Source: Saprospiraceae bacterium
GTDB taxonomy: Bacteria > Bacteroidota > Bacteroidia > Chitinophagales > Saprospiraceae
Assembly (NCBI GenBank): GCA_016715985.1
Contig: JADJXD010000001.1
Span: forward strand, 4,216,001 to 4,280,000
Direction of reading: 5' to 3'
DNA length: 64,000 nucleotides
Below the pieces are notes generated by a model. It was given only the letters and a program-made list of their open reading frames with translations. It did no database searches and was not told the DNA's origin. Shown piece by piece: positions 19,296-27,333 of this stretch. Position numbers and translations under genes: made by a program. How positions within the stretch are numbered: position 1 is the first letter of the stretch; every line of letters starts with the position of its first letter.

Positions 19296-22172
19296 ATGAA
19301 CAGTACTACAAAATTGGATATTGATAAAAATGACAGCGCAGAGATACAATCTGATGAATACATTGAAATCACAGGAGCCAGAGAGCATAATCTTAAAAAT
19401 ATAAACGTCCGGATTCCAAGAGATAAACTGGTGGTGATCACGGGATTGAGTGGTAGCGGCAAATCTTCTTTAGCATTTGATACTCTCTATGCAGAAGGTC
19501 AGAGAAGGTATATGGAAACCTTTTCCGCTTATGCCAGACAATTTCTCGGCACAATGGACAGACCCGATGTGGAGAAAATCGATGGATTAAGTCCTGTTAT
19601 TTCCATTGAACAAAAAACAACCGCATGGAATCCACGCTCGACAGTTGGAACAACTACTGAAATATATGACTTTCTCAGGTTGTTTTATGCAAGGGTGGGA
19701 GAGGCATACTCTTATGTGACGGGTGAAAAAATGATTAAATACACAGAGGATCAGATCATACAGCATATTTTTGAGTATTTTGATAATAAAAAAATAGCAA
19801 TTCTCGCTCCCGTCATTCGTGCCAGAAAGGGCCATTACAGAGAACTTTTTGACCAGACCCGAAAAAAAGGTTTTATGAAAGTCCGGGTGGATGGCGAGAT
19901 ACTTGATCTGGTGCAAGGACTGCAATTGGACAGATACAAAACCCATGATATCGAAATTGTTGTAGACCGCCTGAAGGTGGACGAAGAACGAAAAGACCGT
20001 ATTGTAGCATCCTTGCAGATGGCTCTCAAGATGGGAGGTGATTTTATGTTGATCATGGATACAGATAGTGGTCAGATTAAATCTTTTTCAAAATCTTTGA
20101 TGGATCCGGAGACAGGTATTTCCTATGAAGAGCCTTCCCCCAATAATTTTTCTTTTAATTCACCTTACGGTGCATGTCCACATTGTAACGGATTGGGAGA
20201 ATTAAATAAAGCAGATCCGGATAAAGTGATTCCGGATGGTAAACTTAGTATTCAGCAGGAAGGAATCAAACCATTTGGTGCTGTCCGTGAAAACAGCACG
20301 TTCCGGCAGTTGAAAGCCATTGCTAAAAAACATCATTTTTCATTCAATGATCCTGTTGAAAAAATCCCTGATGCAGCTTTAAATACGATTTTGTATGGTG
20401 GTGATGAGAGTTTTGGTATCAAACTAAATTATGTACAACATGACCTGACCTATGATCTTGCATCAGAAGGGATTCTAAAAATGTTGGAAAGATGGTATCG
20501 GGAGTCCACCTCGGAAAAGATAAGATCCTGGGCAGAAGATTTTCTGACTATTGTCACTTGTCCGGATTGTGAAGGTTTTCGATTAAAAAAGGAGTCCCTT
20601 CACTTTAAATTGGGTGGAAAACACATCGGTGAACTGGCAGAAATGAACATTGACGAACTTTACGAGTGGATTGTAAAGCTTCCTGATTATCTGGATGAAA
20701 AACAAAGAATAGTCTCTCATGAAATTTTGAAAGAAATACGGATGCGTTTGGGATTTTTGTTGGAAGTAGGTCTGGGTTATTTGAGCCTTAACAGACCCAC
20801 CCGGACACTCTCAGGAGGTGAATCTCAAAGGACAAGACTGGCAACGCAGATCGGAAGTCAACTGACAGGTATTACATATATCATGGACGAACCCAGTATC
20901 GGATTACATCAACGGGATAATCATAAGCTAATTACGGCACTAAAAAATCTGACTTCGATTGGAAATTCAGTTGTAGTAGTTGAACATGACAAAGATATCA
21001 TGCTGGCATCAGATTATATTATTGATTTGGGTCCCGGAGCAGGATTTCATGGGGGAGAAATAGTAAGTCAGGGGAGTCCTGAAGCTTTCTTAAAAACTGG
21101 CGGTACTACAGCAGATTATTTGAGTAATAAAATCAGAATTGAAATTCCTGCCAAAAGAAGAAAAGGAAATGGTAAGTTTCTTGAACTGAAAGGAGCTACA
21201 GGACATAATTTAAAGAATGTCGATGTTCGTTTGCCGCTCGGTACTTTGATCTGTGTGACAGGAGTGTCCGGCAGCGGTAAATCGTCCCTGATTAATGAAA
21301 CCCTGTACCCGATATTGAGGCAACATTTTTATAACAGCATCCAGAAGCCTTTACCTTACAGTGATCTGAAGGGTCTGGAATTTTTAGATAAAGTAATCGA
21401 AATAGATCAGTCACCGATAGGCAGAACGCCTCGGTCTAATCCGGCGACATACATTGGCGTATTTACAGATATCAGGAAGCTCTTTGCTGAAATGCCGGAA
21501 GCTAAAATCAGAGGCTATCAGATGGGAAGGTTTTCGTTTAATGTGGCCGGAGGCCGGTGTGATATATGCGAAGGCGCCGGTAAAAAAGTCATAGAAATGA
21601 ATTTTTTACCCAATGTGATGGTGAATTGCGAAAAATGTATGGGTAAAAGGTATAACCGGGAAACACTTGAGATACTTTATAAAGGAAAATCCATTTCTGA
21701 TGTATTGGATATGACAGTAGAAGAAGCGACCTTGTTTTTTGAACACATACCATCCATTTTCAGAAAGATAAAAACATTGAATAGTGTAGGTTTGGGTTAT
21801 ATTACTTTAGGTCAGCAGGCTACAACCTTGTCCGGTGGTGAAGCACAAAGAGTAAAATTGTCAGAAGAATTGTCAAAAAAAGATACCGGAAATACTATTT
21901 ACATCATGGATGAGCCCACTACAGGACTACATTTTGATGACATACGACAGCTGAATGGGGTCATCAATAAATTGGTGGATAAAGGTAATACAGTCATCAT
22001 CATCGAACATAATATGGATGTTATCAAGATAGCAGACCATATCATTGATGTTGGGCCGGAAGGCGGCAAAGCAGGAGGACAGGTATTGTTTAGTGGCGTA
22101 CCTGAAAAATTAGCAAAACTTTCAGACAAGAGTCATACTGGCTTTTATTTAAAAAAAGAAATGAATCTATAA
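19296..22172 (+). CDS. uvrA: Excinuclease ABC subunit UvrA
   Basis: A 958-residue DNA-damage recognition ATPase of nucleotide excision repair. It has two ABC ATPase modules: Walker A GLSGSGKSSLAF near residue 50 and GVSGSGKSSLINET near 665, with ABC signatures LSGGESQR and LSGGEAQR and Walker B segments YIMDEPS and YIMDEPT. Zinc modules are visible as CPHCNGLG with CPDCEG, and CDICEGAG with CEKCMG. Length and domain order are normal. The ATG follows the punA stop with no gap, so translation is likely coupled. Confidence 0.98.
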   Translation: MNSTTKLDIDKNDSAEIQSDEYIEITGAREHNLKNINVRIPRDKLVVITGLSGSGKSSLAFDTLYAEGQRRYMETFSAYARQFLGTMDRPDVEKIDGLSPVISIEQKTTAWNPRSTVGTTTEIYDFLRLFYARVGEAYSYVTGEKMIKYTEDQIIQHIFEYFDNKKIAILAPVIRARKGHYRELFDQTRKKGFMKVRVDGEILDLVQGLQLDRYKTHDIEIVVDRLKVDEERKDRIVASLQMALKMGGDFMLIMDTDSGQIKSFSKSLMDPETGISYEEPSPNNFSFNSPYGACPHCNGLGELNKADPDKVIPDGKLSIQQEGIKPFGAVRENSTFRQLKAIAKKHHFSFNDPVEKIPDAALNTILYGGDESFGIKLNYVQHDLTYDLASEGILKMLERWYRESTSEKIRSWAEDFLTIVTCPDCEGFRLKKESLHFKLGGKHIGELAEMNIDELYEWIVKLPDYLDEKQRIVSHEILKEIRMRLGFLLEVGLGYLSLNRPTRTLSGGESQRTRLATQIGSQLTGITYIMDEPSIGLHQRDNHKLITALKNLTSIGNSVVVVEHDKDIMLASDYIIDLGPGAGFHGGEIVSQGSPEAFLKTGGTTADYLSNKIRIEIPAKRRKGNGKFLELKGATGHNLKNVDVRLPLGTLICVTGVSGSGKSSLINETLYPILRQHFYNSIQKPLPYSDLKGLEFLDKVIEIDQSPIGRTPRSNPATYIGVFTDIRKLFAEMPEAKIRGYQMGRFSFNVAGGRCDICEGAGKKVIEMNFLPNVMVNCEKCMGKRYNRETLEILYKGKSISDVLDMTVEEATLFFEHIPSIFRKIKTLNSVGLGYITLGQQATTLSGGEAQRVKLSEELSKKDTGNTIYIMDEPTTGLHFDDIRQLNGVINKLVDKGNTVIIIEHNMDVIKIADHIIDVGPEGGKAGGQVLFSGVPEKLAKLSDKSHTGFYLKKEMNL

Positions 22173-22177
22173 TGATT

Positions 22178-22217
22178 TGAATGAGTGAATGAGTGAATGT
22201 GTGAATGTGTGAATGGT
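22178..22217 (+). repeat. Five-copy 8-bp tandem repeat
   Basis: Consecutive units TGAATGAG, TGAATGAG, TGAATGTG, TGAATGTG and TGAATGGT between uvrA and comF. A small perfect hairpin TAGCC-AAT-GGCTA (22258-22270) follows. The first unit starts five bases after the uvrA stop codon. Confidence 0.7.
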
Positions 22218-22327
22218 AAAGGGGTGAAGGGTAAAAGCTAAAGGGCGAATGAGCTAATAGCCAATGGCTAACAGCCAAAATAATTAAATTGAAAAACAGA
22301 AATTTTCTGCGAATTGAAGTTTTGTAT

Positions 22328-22335
22328 TATATTTG
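22328..22335 (+). promoter_or_regulatory. -7 box (TATATTTG) for comF
   Basis: Matches TAnnTTTG, 49 bases before the GTG start at 22385. Confidence 0.5.
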
Positions 22336-22384
22336 TTTCGGTATTTTAAAATTGGAAACATTTTAAAACAGAAAACTATCTGAA

Positions 22385-23089
22385 GTGAGAAAATTATTAC
22401 AAAATACATGGACAGATTTATTACATACTGTGTACCCTCGATTGTGCTTTGGCTGTAATACACTACCTGCTGTTCGGGATGGCATGATGTGTGTATCCTG
22501 CCTTGCTGCAATGCCGTTTACGGATCATTTCAAATTAGCTGAAAACAAAGTTACCATGCATTTTTGGGGTAGGGTGCCGTTAAAGTTTGGTGCGGCATTA
22601 CTCAACTTTCGTTCAAAAAGTATTGTACAGAATATGATACATGGGCTGAAATATGAACACAAAAAAGAGATAGGACTGAATCTTGGCTTGCTGGCCGGAG
22701 AACGGTTGCTAACCAGCACAACTTTTGTCAAGCCGGATATTCTTATTCCTGTGCCATTGCATCCATCCAAAGAAATATCAAGAGGTTATAACCAAAGTTA
22801 TATATTTGGTAGAGGTGTTTCTGATGTTATTAAAGTGCCGGTTTCTAAAGATGCAGTCATCAAGTTTTCAAAAACAGACTCACAAACCGGAAAATCCAGA
22901 ACGGACAGAGTGTTGAATGTTAGTCAGACATTCAGAATAAATCAACCTGAAATGCTGAAAAACAAACATGTCATGATTCTGGATGATGTTGTGACGACCG
23001 GAGCTACCATTGAAGCAGTTTCAATAAAACTTATCGAGTCAGGCGTGAAGGATATTTCACTTTTGGTAATAGCTGCTGCGGAGGGATAA
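22385..23089 (+). CDS. comF: ComF family phosphoribosyltransferase-like protein
   Basis: A 234-residue protein with a GTG start. It has an N-terminal zinc-ribbon-like stretch (CFGCNTLPAVRDGMMCVSC) and a C-terminal PRTase-type domain with the PRPP motif VMILDDVVTTGATIEA; the intermediate PVPLHPSKEISRGYNQS is the ComF/GntX signature. Relatives support natural DNA uptake in competent bacteria, or handle nucleotides salvaged from DNA. No other competence genes are adjacent. Confidence 0.9.
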   Translation: MRKLLQNTWTDLLHTVYPRLCFGCNTLPAVRDGMMCVSCLAAMPFTDHFKLAENKVTMHFWGRVPLKFGAALLNFRSKSIVQNMIHGLKYEHKKEIGLNLGLLAGERLLTSTTFVKPDILIPVPLHPSKEISRGYNQSYIFGRGVSDVIKVPVSKDAVIKFSKTDSQTGKSRTDRVLNVSQTFRINQPEMLKNKHVMILDDVVTTGATIEAVSIKLIESGVKDISLLVIAAAEG

Positions 23090-23184
23090 GCTTGGAAGAA
23101 AACTTTTGGAATCATGTTTATATTTATTATTTTCGCATTTTAAATTTTTAGCTATTAATTTTATTTCAGGTTTATAATTATCCT

Positions 23185-23805
23185 ATGGAGTTTGATCACG
23201 GCTCAAAACCGTATATTGTAGAAGACAAAACCAAAAAGATTCTGGATATAATCCTGGAAAGTGATCCGCATTTTCTTGAAAATAACACTCCCACTGAATC
23301 AGATATCCGTAAATCTTCCCTTCTCAGAATGATGAAAGAAGATACGGATAAGATTGAATATCCTTTGATGGTCAATCTGATTTTAATCCTGCTGATTGTT
23401 GCTGCCACACTACATTATTTTTATTACAGAAATACCATTGCATTATTGGTGCTCATATTGGGATTGGTTGCATTTTTTGTTATTCGCTACAGACTCAGAT
23501 CTGCCATTCTAAGGATGAATTCTTTCCAAGACAATTTTGAACGATACGCATCAGAAGGTTATCTGATTAAAGAAATGCGCCATCTTTCGGTGAAGTATTT
23601 GTATCTGATATTTTTTCCATTCGTATTATTTTTTTCTGGAGAGATAATCAACGGAAGAGATTTTTCGTATTCGTTTTGGATGGATATGATTCCTGCGGTT
23701 ATTTTAAGTAGTATCGGATGGTTGATAGTTTTTAATGATGACAGAAAATCTCTGAATCAAATGAAGACAGAGTTGGAAAAATCATTTGGCAATCCAACTA
23801 ACTAA
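23185..23805 (+). CDS. Hypothetical integral membrane protein
   Basis: A 206-residue protein of unknown function. It has a soluble acidic N-terminus (about residues 1-52), then two adjacent transmembrane helices (about 55-75 and 79-96), a cytoplasmic-type connector, and two more helices (about 132-150 and 163-180). The stop overlaps the convergent birA stop by four bases. A variant box TATTTTCGC lies about 50 bases upstream. Confidence 0.6.
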   Translation: MEFDHGSKPYIVEDKTKKILDIILESDPHFLENNTPTESDIRKSSLLRMMKEDTDKIEYPLMVNLILILLIVAATLHYFYYRNTIALLVLILGLVAFFVIRYRLRSAILRMNSFQDNFERYASEGYLIKEMRHLSVKYLYLIFFPFVLFFSGEIINGRDFSYSFWMDMIPAVILSSIGWLIVFNDDRKSLNQMKTELEKSFGNPTN

Positions 23806-24569
23806 ATTAAAAAAGAAATTTCTCTGAATGCATAATTTTTAATAATTCCGGATTTGTGCTCAATATTAAGTTTTCCGCTTTTTTGAACATCCCTGATTTT
23901 TCCTTCAAAAACCACATCATCATTTTCTTTAAATAGAAACCATGCATCTTTCCGGTATAATTGTCCGGCATATTCTTCAGAAATACTTTTTTGGTTATTA
24001 TTCTTTAGTTTCAGATAGTATTTCTCCATATAGAAAGACAAATGATTCAGTTTATCATTTAAATTTTGCTTTTCGCCACACTCTATGAAAACAGATGTAG
24101 GATTCGGCAATTCAGATGGAAAAATTTCCTGATTGATGTTGATTCCGATGCCGGTAATGCAGTGTTTGATTAGATTCCCCTGAAGTTGATTCTGAATCAA
24201 AATACCTGCTATCTTTTTATCACCTGCATATATGTCATTAGGCCATTTTACACGGATTTTTTGGATACCAATGTTTTCGAGTAATGAAGAAACTGCCAAT
24301 GAAACAGCCATACTCAGTATAAATTGTTCTGTAGGAACTATAAATTTGGGATACAAAATATACGAGGCTGTTATGTTTTTGTGTCTGTCACTAAACCAAT
24401 ACCTGCCAATTTGACCCTGACCATCTGTCTGAAAGTCAGTAAAAATGCACGTTCCTTCACTTGGAGTGGTTTTTGAGAGTATTTCAGCAGCACATTTATT
24501 GGTTGAATCAACCATTTCTGTATAAATCAGATTTTTACCAATAAAGAGTGTATTTGAATCACCGACCAA
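23802..24569 (-). CDS. birA: Biotin--[acetyl-CoA carboxylase] ligase
   Basis: A 255-residue monofunctional biotin protein ligase without the N-terminal DNA-binding domain of E. coli BirA, so it is not expected to act as a repressor. The biotinyl-AMP site is visible as DGQGQIGRYWFS (the variant of GRGRxGRxW) and VKWPNDIYAGDKKIAGILIQ, with ITGIGININ downstream. It attaches biotin to the acetyl-CoA carboxylase carrier protein, which ties it functionally to accD elsewhere in the window. It is divergent from rsfS. Confidence 0.93.
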   Translation of the reverse strand: MVGDSNTLFIGKNLIYTEMVDSTNKCAAEILSKTTPSEGTCIFTDFQTDGQGQIGRYWFSDRHKNITASYILYPKFIVPTEQFILSMAVSLAVSSLLENIGIQKIRVKWPNDIYAGDKKIAGILIQNQLQGNLIKHCITGIGININQEIFPSELPNPTSVFIECGEKQNLNDKLNHLSFYMEKYYLKLKNNNQKSISEEYAGQLYRKDAWFLFKENDDVVFEGKIRDVQKSGKLNIEHKSGIIKNYAFREISFLI

Positions 24570-24584
24570 TGCAAAGGAATTTTG

Positions 24585-24592
24585 TAACTTTG
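24585..24592 (+). promoter_or_regulatory. -7 box (TAACTTTG) for rsfS
   Basis: Matches TAnnTTTG in the birA/rsfS divergent region, 30 bases before the rsfS start. Confidence 0.55.
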
Positions 24593-24622
24593 TGTTTTAA
24601 AATGTAAATCTAAAATATTAAT

Positions 24623-25012
24623 TTGAAAAAACTCGTATTAACCTCACCATACAAAAATCAGGACACAGAAATTCTGAATCACCTGATTATAGACGCAATA
24701 CAGGATATAAAAGGCAAAAATATTATTAAACTGGATTTGAGATCACTCGATGATGCCCCGACAGACTTCTTTATTATATGTGAAGGGGATTCTTCCACAC
24801 AGGTCAAAGCTATATCGGACAACATCGGCAGAAGGCTAAAGGATGAATATGGCTTACTGCCCAGTCACACAGAAGGTATGGAAGGGGCAAAATGGGTTTT
24901 GGTCGATTACTTTGACACAGTAGTGCACGTTTTTTATCCGGAGACCAGACATTTTTATGAAATTGAAGAGCTTTGGGGTGATGCCGCAAAGACTGAATAT
25001 GAAAATTTATAA
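24623..25012 (+). CDS. rsfS: Ribosome silencing factor RsfS
   Basis: A 129-residue RsfS/Iojap protein that binds ribosomal protein L14 and blocks subunit joining under nutrient limitation. The blocks DAPTDFFIICEGDSSTQVKA and EGMEGAKWVLVDYFDTVVHV are the family core. The TTG start is chosen because no ATG is available before the conserved core. It lies 57 bases ahead of ftsH, and the two are probably cotranscribed. Confidence 0.93.
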   Translation: MKKLVLTSPYKNQDTEILNHLIIDAIQDIKGKNIIKLDLRSLDDAPTDFFIICEGDSSTQVKAISDNIGRRLKDEYGLLPSHTEGMEGAKWVLVDYFDTVVHVFYPETRHFYEIEELWGDAAKTEYENL

Positions 25013-25069
25013 CACAAATCGAAACGAAAAACATTAATCAATGTTTTAAGTGATAATAATTAATCAGGA

Positions 25070-27010
25070 ATGGAGAACAATCAGGAAAATAATAAAAATA
25101 CAACTCCGCAAGGTAAATTCAATTTTAACTCTTATTGGATTTATGGCATCATTATACTTATCATTTTAGGAACCAATATTTTTTTGGAATTAGAGACTCA
25201 AACCGAAAAAATTGATTTCAATGCTTTTGAAGAAAAGGTGAAGTCCGGAGAGGTTGACAAGGTGGAAATCATTAATAAGGAGTTTGTAAATGTGTACATT
25301 AAAAAAGAGGTATTGGATGTAAAATATCCAAAACTGAAAGACAAGAAATTCAGTGCACAACAACCACAGTTCAGTTTCAGAATTGGTGATATCGGTAACT
25401 TTGAACGAAATCTGAAAGAATTTAAGGATGCGGGTTATCCGGTAACATATGCCATGAAACAGGAGACAAATTACATAGGGCAGATTATTAGTTGGATACT
25501 GCCTTTTGCTTTGTTGATAGGTCTTTGGTTATTTATAATGAAAAGAGTGAGTGGCGGGCCCGGTGGGGCAGGAGGTCAGATTTTTAATATTGGCAAATCC
25601 AAAGCAACATTATTTGATAGTAATTCTAAGGTAAATGTCACTTTTGCAGATGTTGCCGGACTGAATGAAGCCAAAGTTGAAGTGATGGAGGTGGTCGATT
25701 TTCTGAAGAATCCTAAGAAATATACATCTTTAGGAGGTAAAATCCCGAAAGGTGTTCTTCTCGTTGGTCCTCCTGGTACCGGAAAAACCTTACTTGCAAA
25801 AGCAGTAGCGGGAGAAGCCGGAGTACCGTTTTTCTCTATTTCAGGTTCTGATTTTGTAGAAATGTTTGTTGGTGTAGGTGCATCCAGAGTAAGAGATTTA
25901 TTCAAGCAGGCTCGTGAGAAGGCTCCATGTATCGTTTTTATAGATGAGATTGATGCTATCGGTCGTGCAAGAGGTAGAAATGCTATTCAGGGCGGAAATG
26001 ATGAAAGAGAAAATACGCTGAATCAGCTATTGGTAGAAATGGATGGATTCAGTACGGACAAAGGTGTAATCATGATGGCTGCAACCAACAGGCCGGATAT
26101 TCTGGATACCGCATTGCTCAGACCGGGAAGGTTTGACAGACAAATAGGCATTGACCCGCCGGATATTTTAGGAAGAGAAGAAATTTTCAAAGTGCATTTA
26201 AGGGCTATAAAAGTGTCTGCTGAAATTGATCCGGTAGTTCTTGCAGAAATGACTCCGGGTTTTGCGGGTGCGGATATTGCCAATATTTGTAACGAAGCTG
26301 CTCTGATAGCTGCAAGACGTAATAAAACAGAGGTTGATCTGGATGATTTTAACTATGCTTTGGATAGATTAATCGGAGGTCTTGAGAAAAAAAATAAAGT
26401 CATTTCCCCTAAAGAAAAAGAAATAATTGCTTACCACGAAGCCGGACATGCTATCTGTGGCTGGTACCTTGAACACGCAAGTCCCCTGGTAAAAGTTACG
26501 ATTGTTCCGAGAGGGATAGGGACTTTGGGATATGCTCAGTATTTGCCAAAAGAAGAATACATCATTCGGACAGAACAACTTCAGGACAGGATGTGTATGA
26601 CGTTGGGAGGAAGAGCAGCTGAAAAGATTGTTTTTGACAAAATTTCAACCGGTGCTCAAAACGATTTGGATCAGGTCACCAAAATGGCATACGGGATGGT
26701 CACTATCTACGGAATGAATTCTAATGTGGGGAATGTTTCTTATTATGCGATGTCTCAGGATCAGTTTAATAAACCGTATTCAGAAGAAACAGCCAGAATG
26801 ATAGATGCTGAAGTTCGTAAGCTGATTGATGATCAGTACGTACGTGCAAAAGCATTGTTACAGGAAAAAAGACATGAACTAAACTTGCTGGCAACCACAC
26901 TTTTAGAAAAAGAAGTTTTATTAAAATCAGATGTAGAGCGTCTCATTGGTGTGCGCCCTGCTCCGATTGATGAACTGGCAATGCCTTTATTTGTTTCAAT
27001 GAAAATTTAG
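25070..27010 (+). CDS. ftsH: ATP-dependent zinc metalloprotease FtsH
   Basis: A 646-residue inner-membrane AAA+ protease. Two transmembrane helices (about residues 24-42 and 140-160) flank a periplasmic domain. The AAA module has Walker A GPPGTGKT (about 229-236), Walker B IVFIDEID and the second region of homology with ATNRPDILDTALLRPGRFDR. The zinc site is HEAGH (about residues 462-466), with the third ligand in the later helical segment. It degrades misassembled membrane proteins. Length is normal and a terminator follows. Confidence 0.97.
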   Translation: MENNQENNKNTTPQGKFNFNSYWIYGIIILIILGTNIFLELETQTEKIDFNAFEEKVKSGEVDKVEIINKEFVNVYIKKEVLDVKYPKLKDKKFSAQQPQFSFRIGDIGNFERNLKEFKDAGYPVTYAMKQETNYIGQIISWILPFALLIGLWLFIMKRVSGGPGGAGGQIFNIGKSKATLFDSNSKVNVTFADVAGLNEAKVEVMEVVDFLKNPKKYTSLGGKIPKGVLLVGPPGTGKTLLAKAVAGEAGVPFFSISGSDFVEMFVGVGASRVRDLFKQAREKAPCIVFIDEIDAIGRARGRNAIQGGNDERENTLNQLLVEMDGFSTDKGVIMMAATNRPDILDTALLRPGRFDRQIGIDPPDILGREEIFKVHLRAIKVSAEIDPVVLAEMTPGFAGADIANICNEAALIAARRNKTEVDLDDFNYALDRLIGGLEKKNKVISPKEKEIIAYHEAGHAICGWYLEHASPLVKVTIVPRGIGTLGYAQYLPKEEYIIRTEQLQDRMCMTLGGRAAEKIVFDKISTGAQNDLDQVTKMAYGMVTIYGMNSNVGNVSYYAMSQDQFNKPYSEETARMIDAEVRKLIDDQYVRAKALLQEKRHELNLLATTLLEKEVLLKSDVERLIGVRPAPIDELAMPLFVSMKI

Positions 27011-27037
27011 GTTGAATCAAATATTGTAAAAATAATG

Positions 27038-27073
27038 AAAGGGCCTGATGTTATTTTATCTAGGCCCTTTTCT
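27038..27073 (+). terminator. Terminator after ftsH
   Basis: Nine-pair perfect stem AAAGGGCCT/AGGCCCTTT with a 15-base loop and a short T-rich tail, 28 bases after the ftsH stop. It may work in both orientations. Confidence 0.75.
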
Positions 27074-27140
27074 ATGTATAAAACAAATTATACATAATTT
27101 CAAGCTATTAAAATTAAAGTATATAGTGCTTCCCACAACA

Positions 27141-27193
27141 CCTGCCCGCTTCGGAGCAGGCGGGCCTGCCTGCCTACGGAGTCAGGCAGGCTC
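27141..27193. repeat. GC-rich REP-like palindromic element
   Basis: A compact block of two GC-rich hairpins in AT-rich surroundings. The first pairs GCCCGC (27144-27149) with GCGGGC (27160-27165); the second pairs GCCTGCCTG (27164-27172) with CAGGCAGGC (27183-27191). It lies between ftsH and priA and codes for nothing visible. The form recalls dispersed intergenic REP-type elements. Confidence 0.6.
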
Positions 27194-27301
27194 AATTCAC
27201 TGAAGGGACGAGCTTCCCGCAAAGAAAAATTAAAACAATATAATTGCAATTAGTTATACACACTCTTTTCATTTATTCTAAAGTAATTATACTCAAAAAA
27301 G

Positions 27302-27309
27302 TATATTTG
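27302..27309 (+). promoter_or_regulatory. -7 box (TATATTTG) for priA
   Basis: Matches TAnnTTTG, 24 bases before the TTG start of priA. Confidence 0.55.
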
Positions 27310-27333
27310 TCTTTTTAAACAGAACCACTCCGA

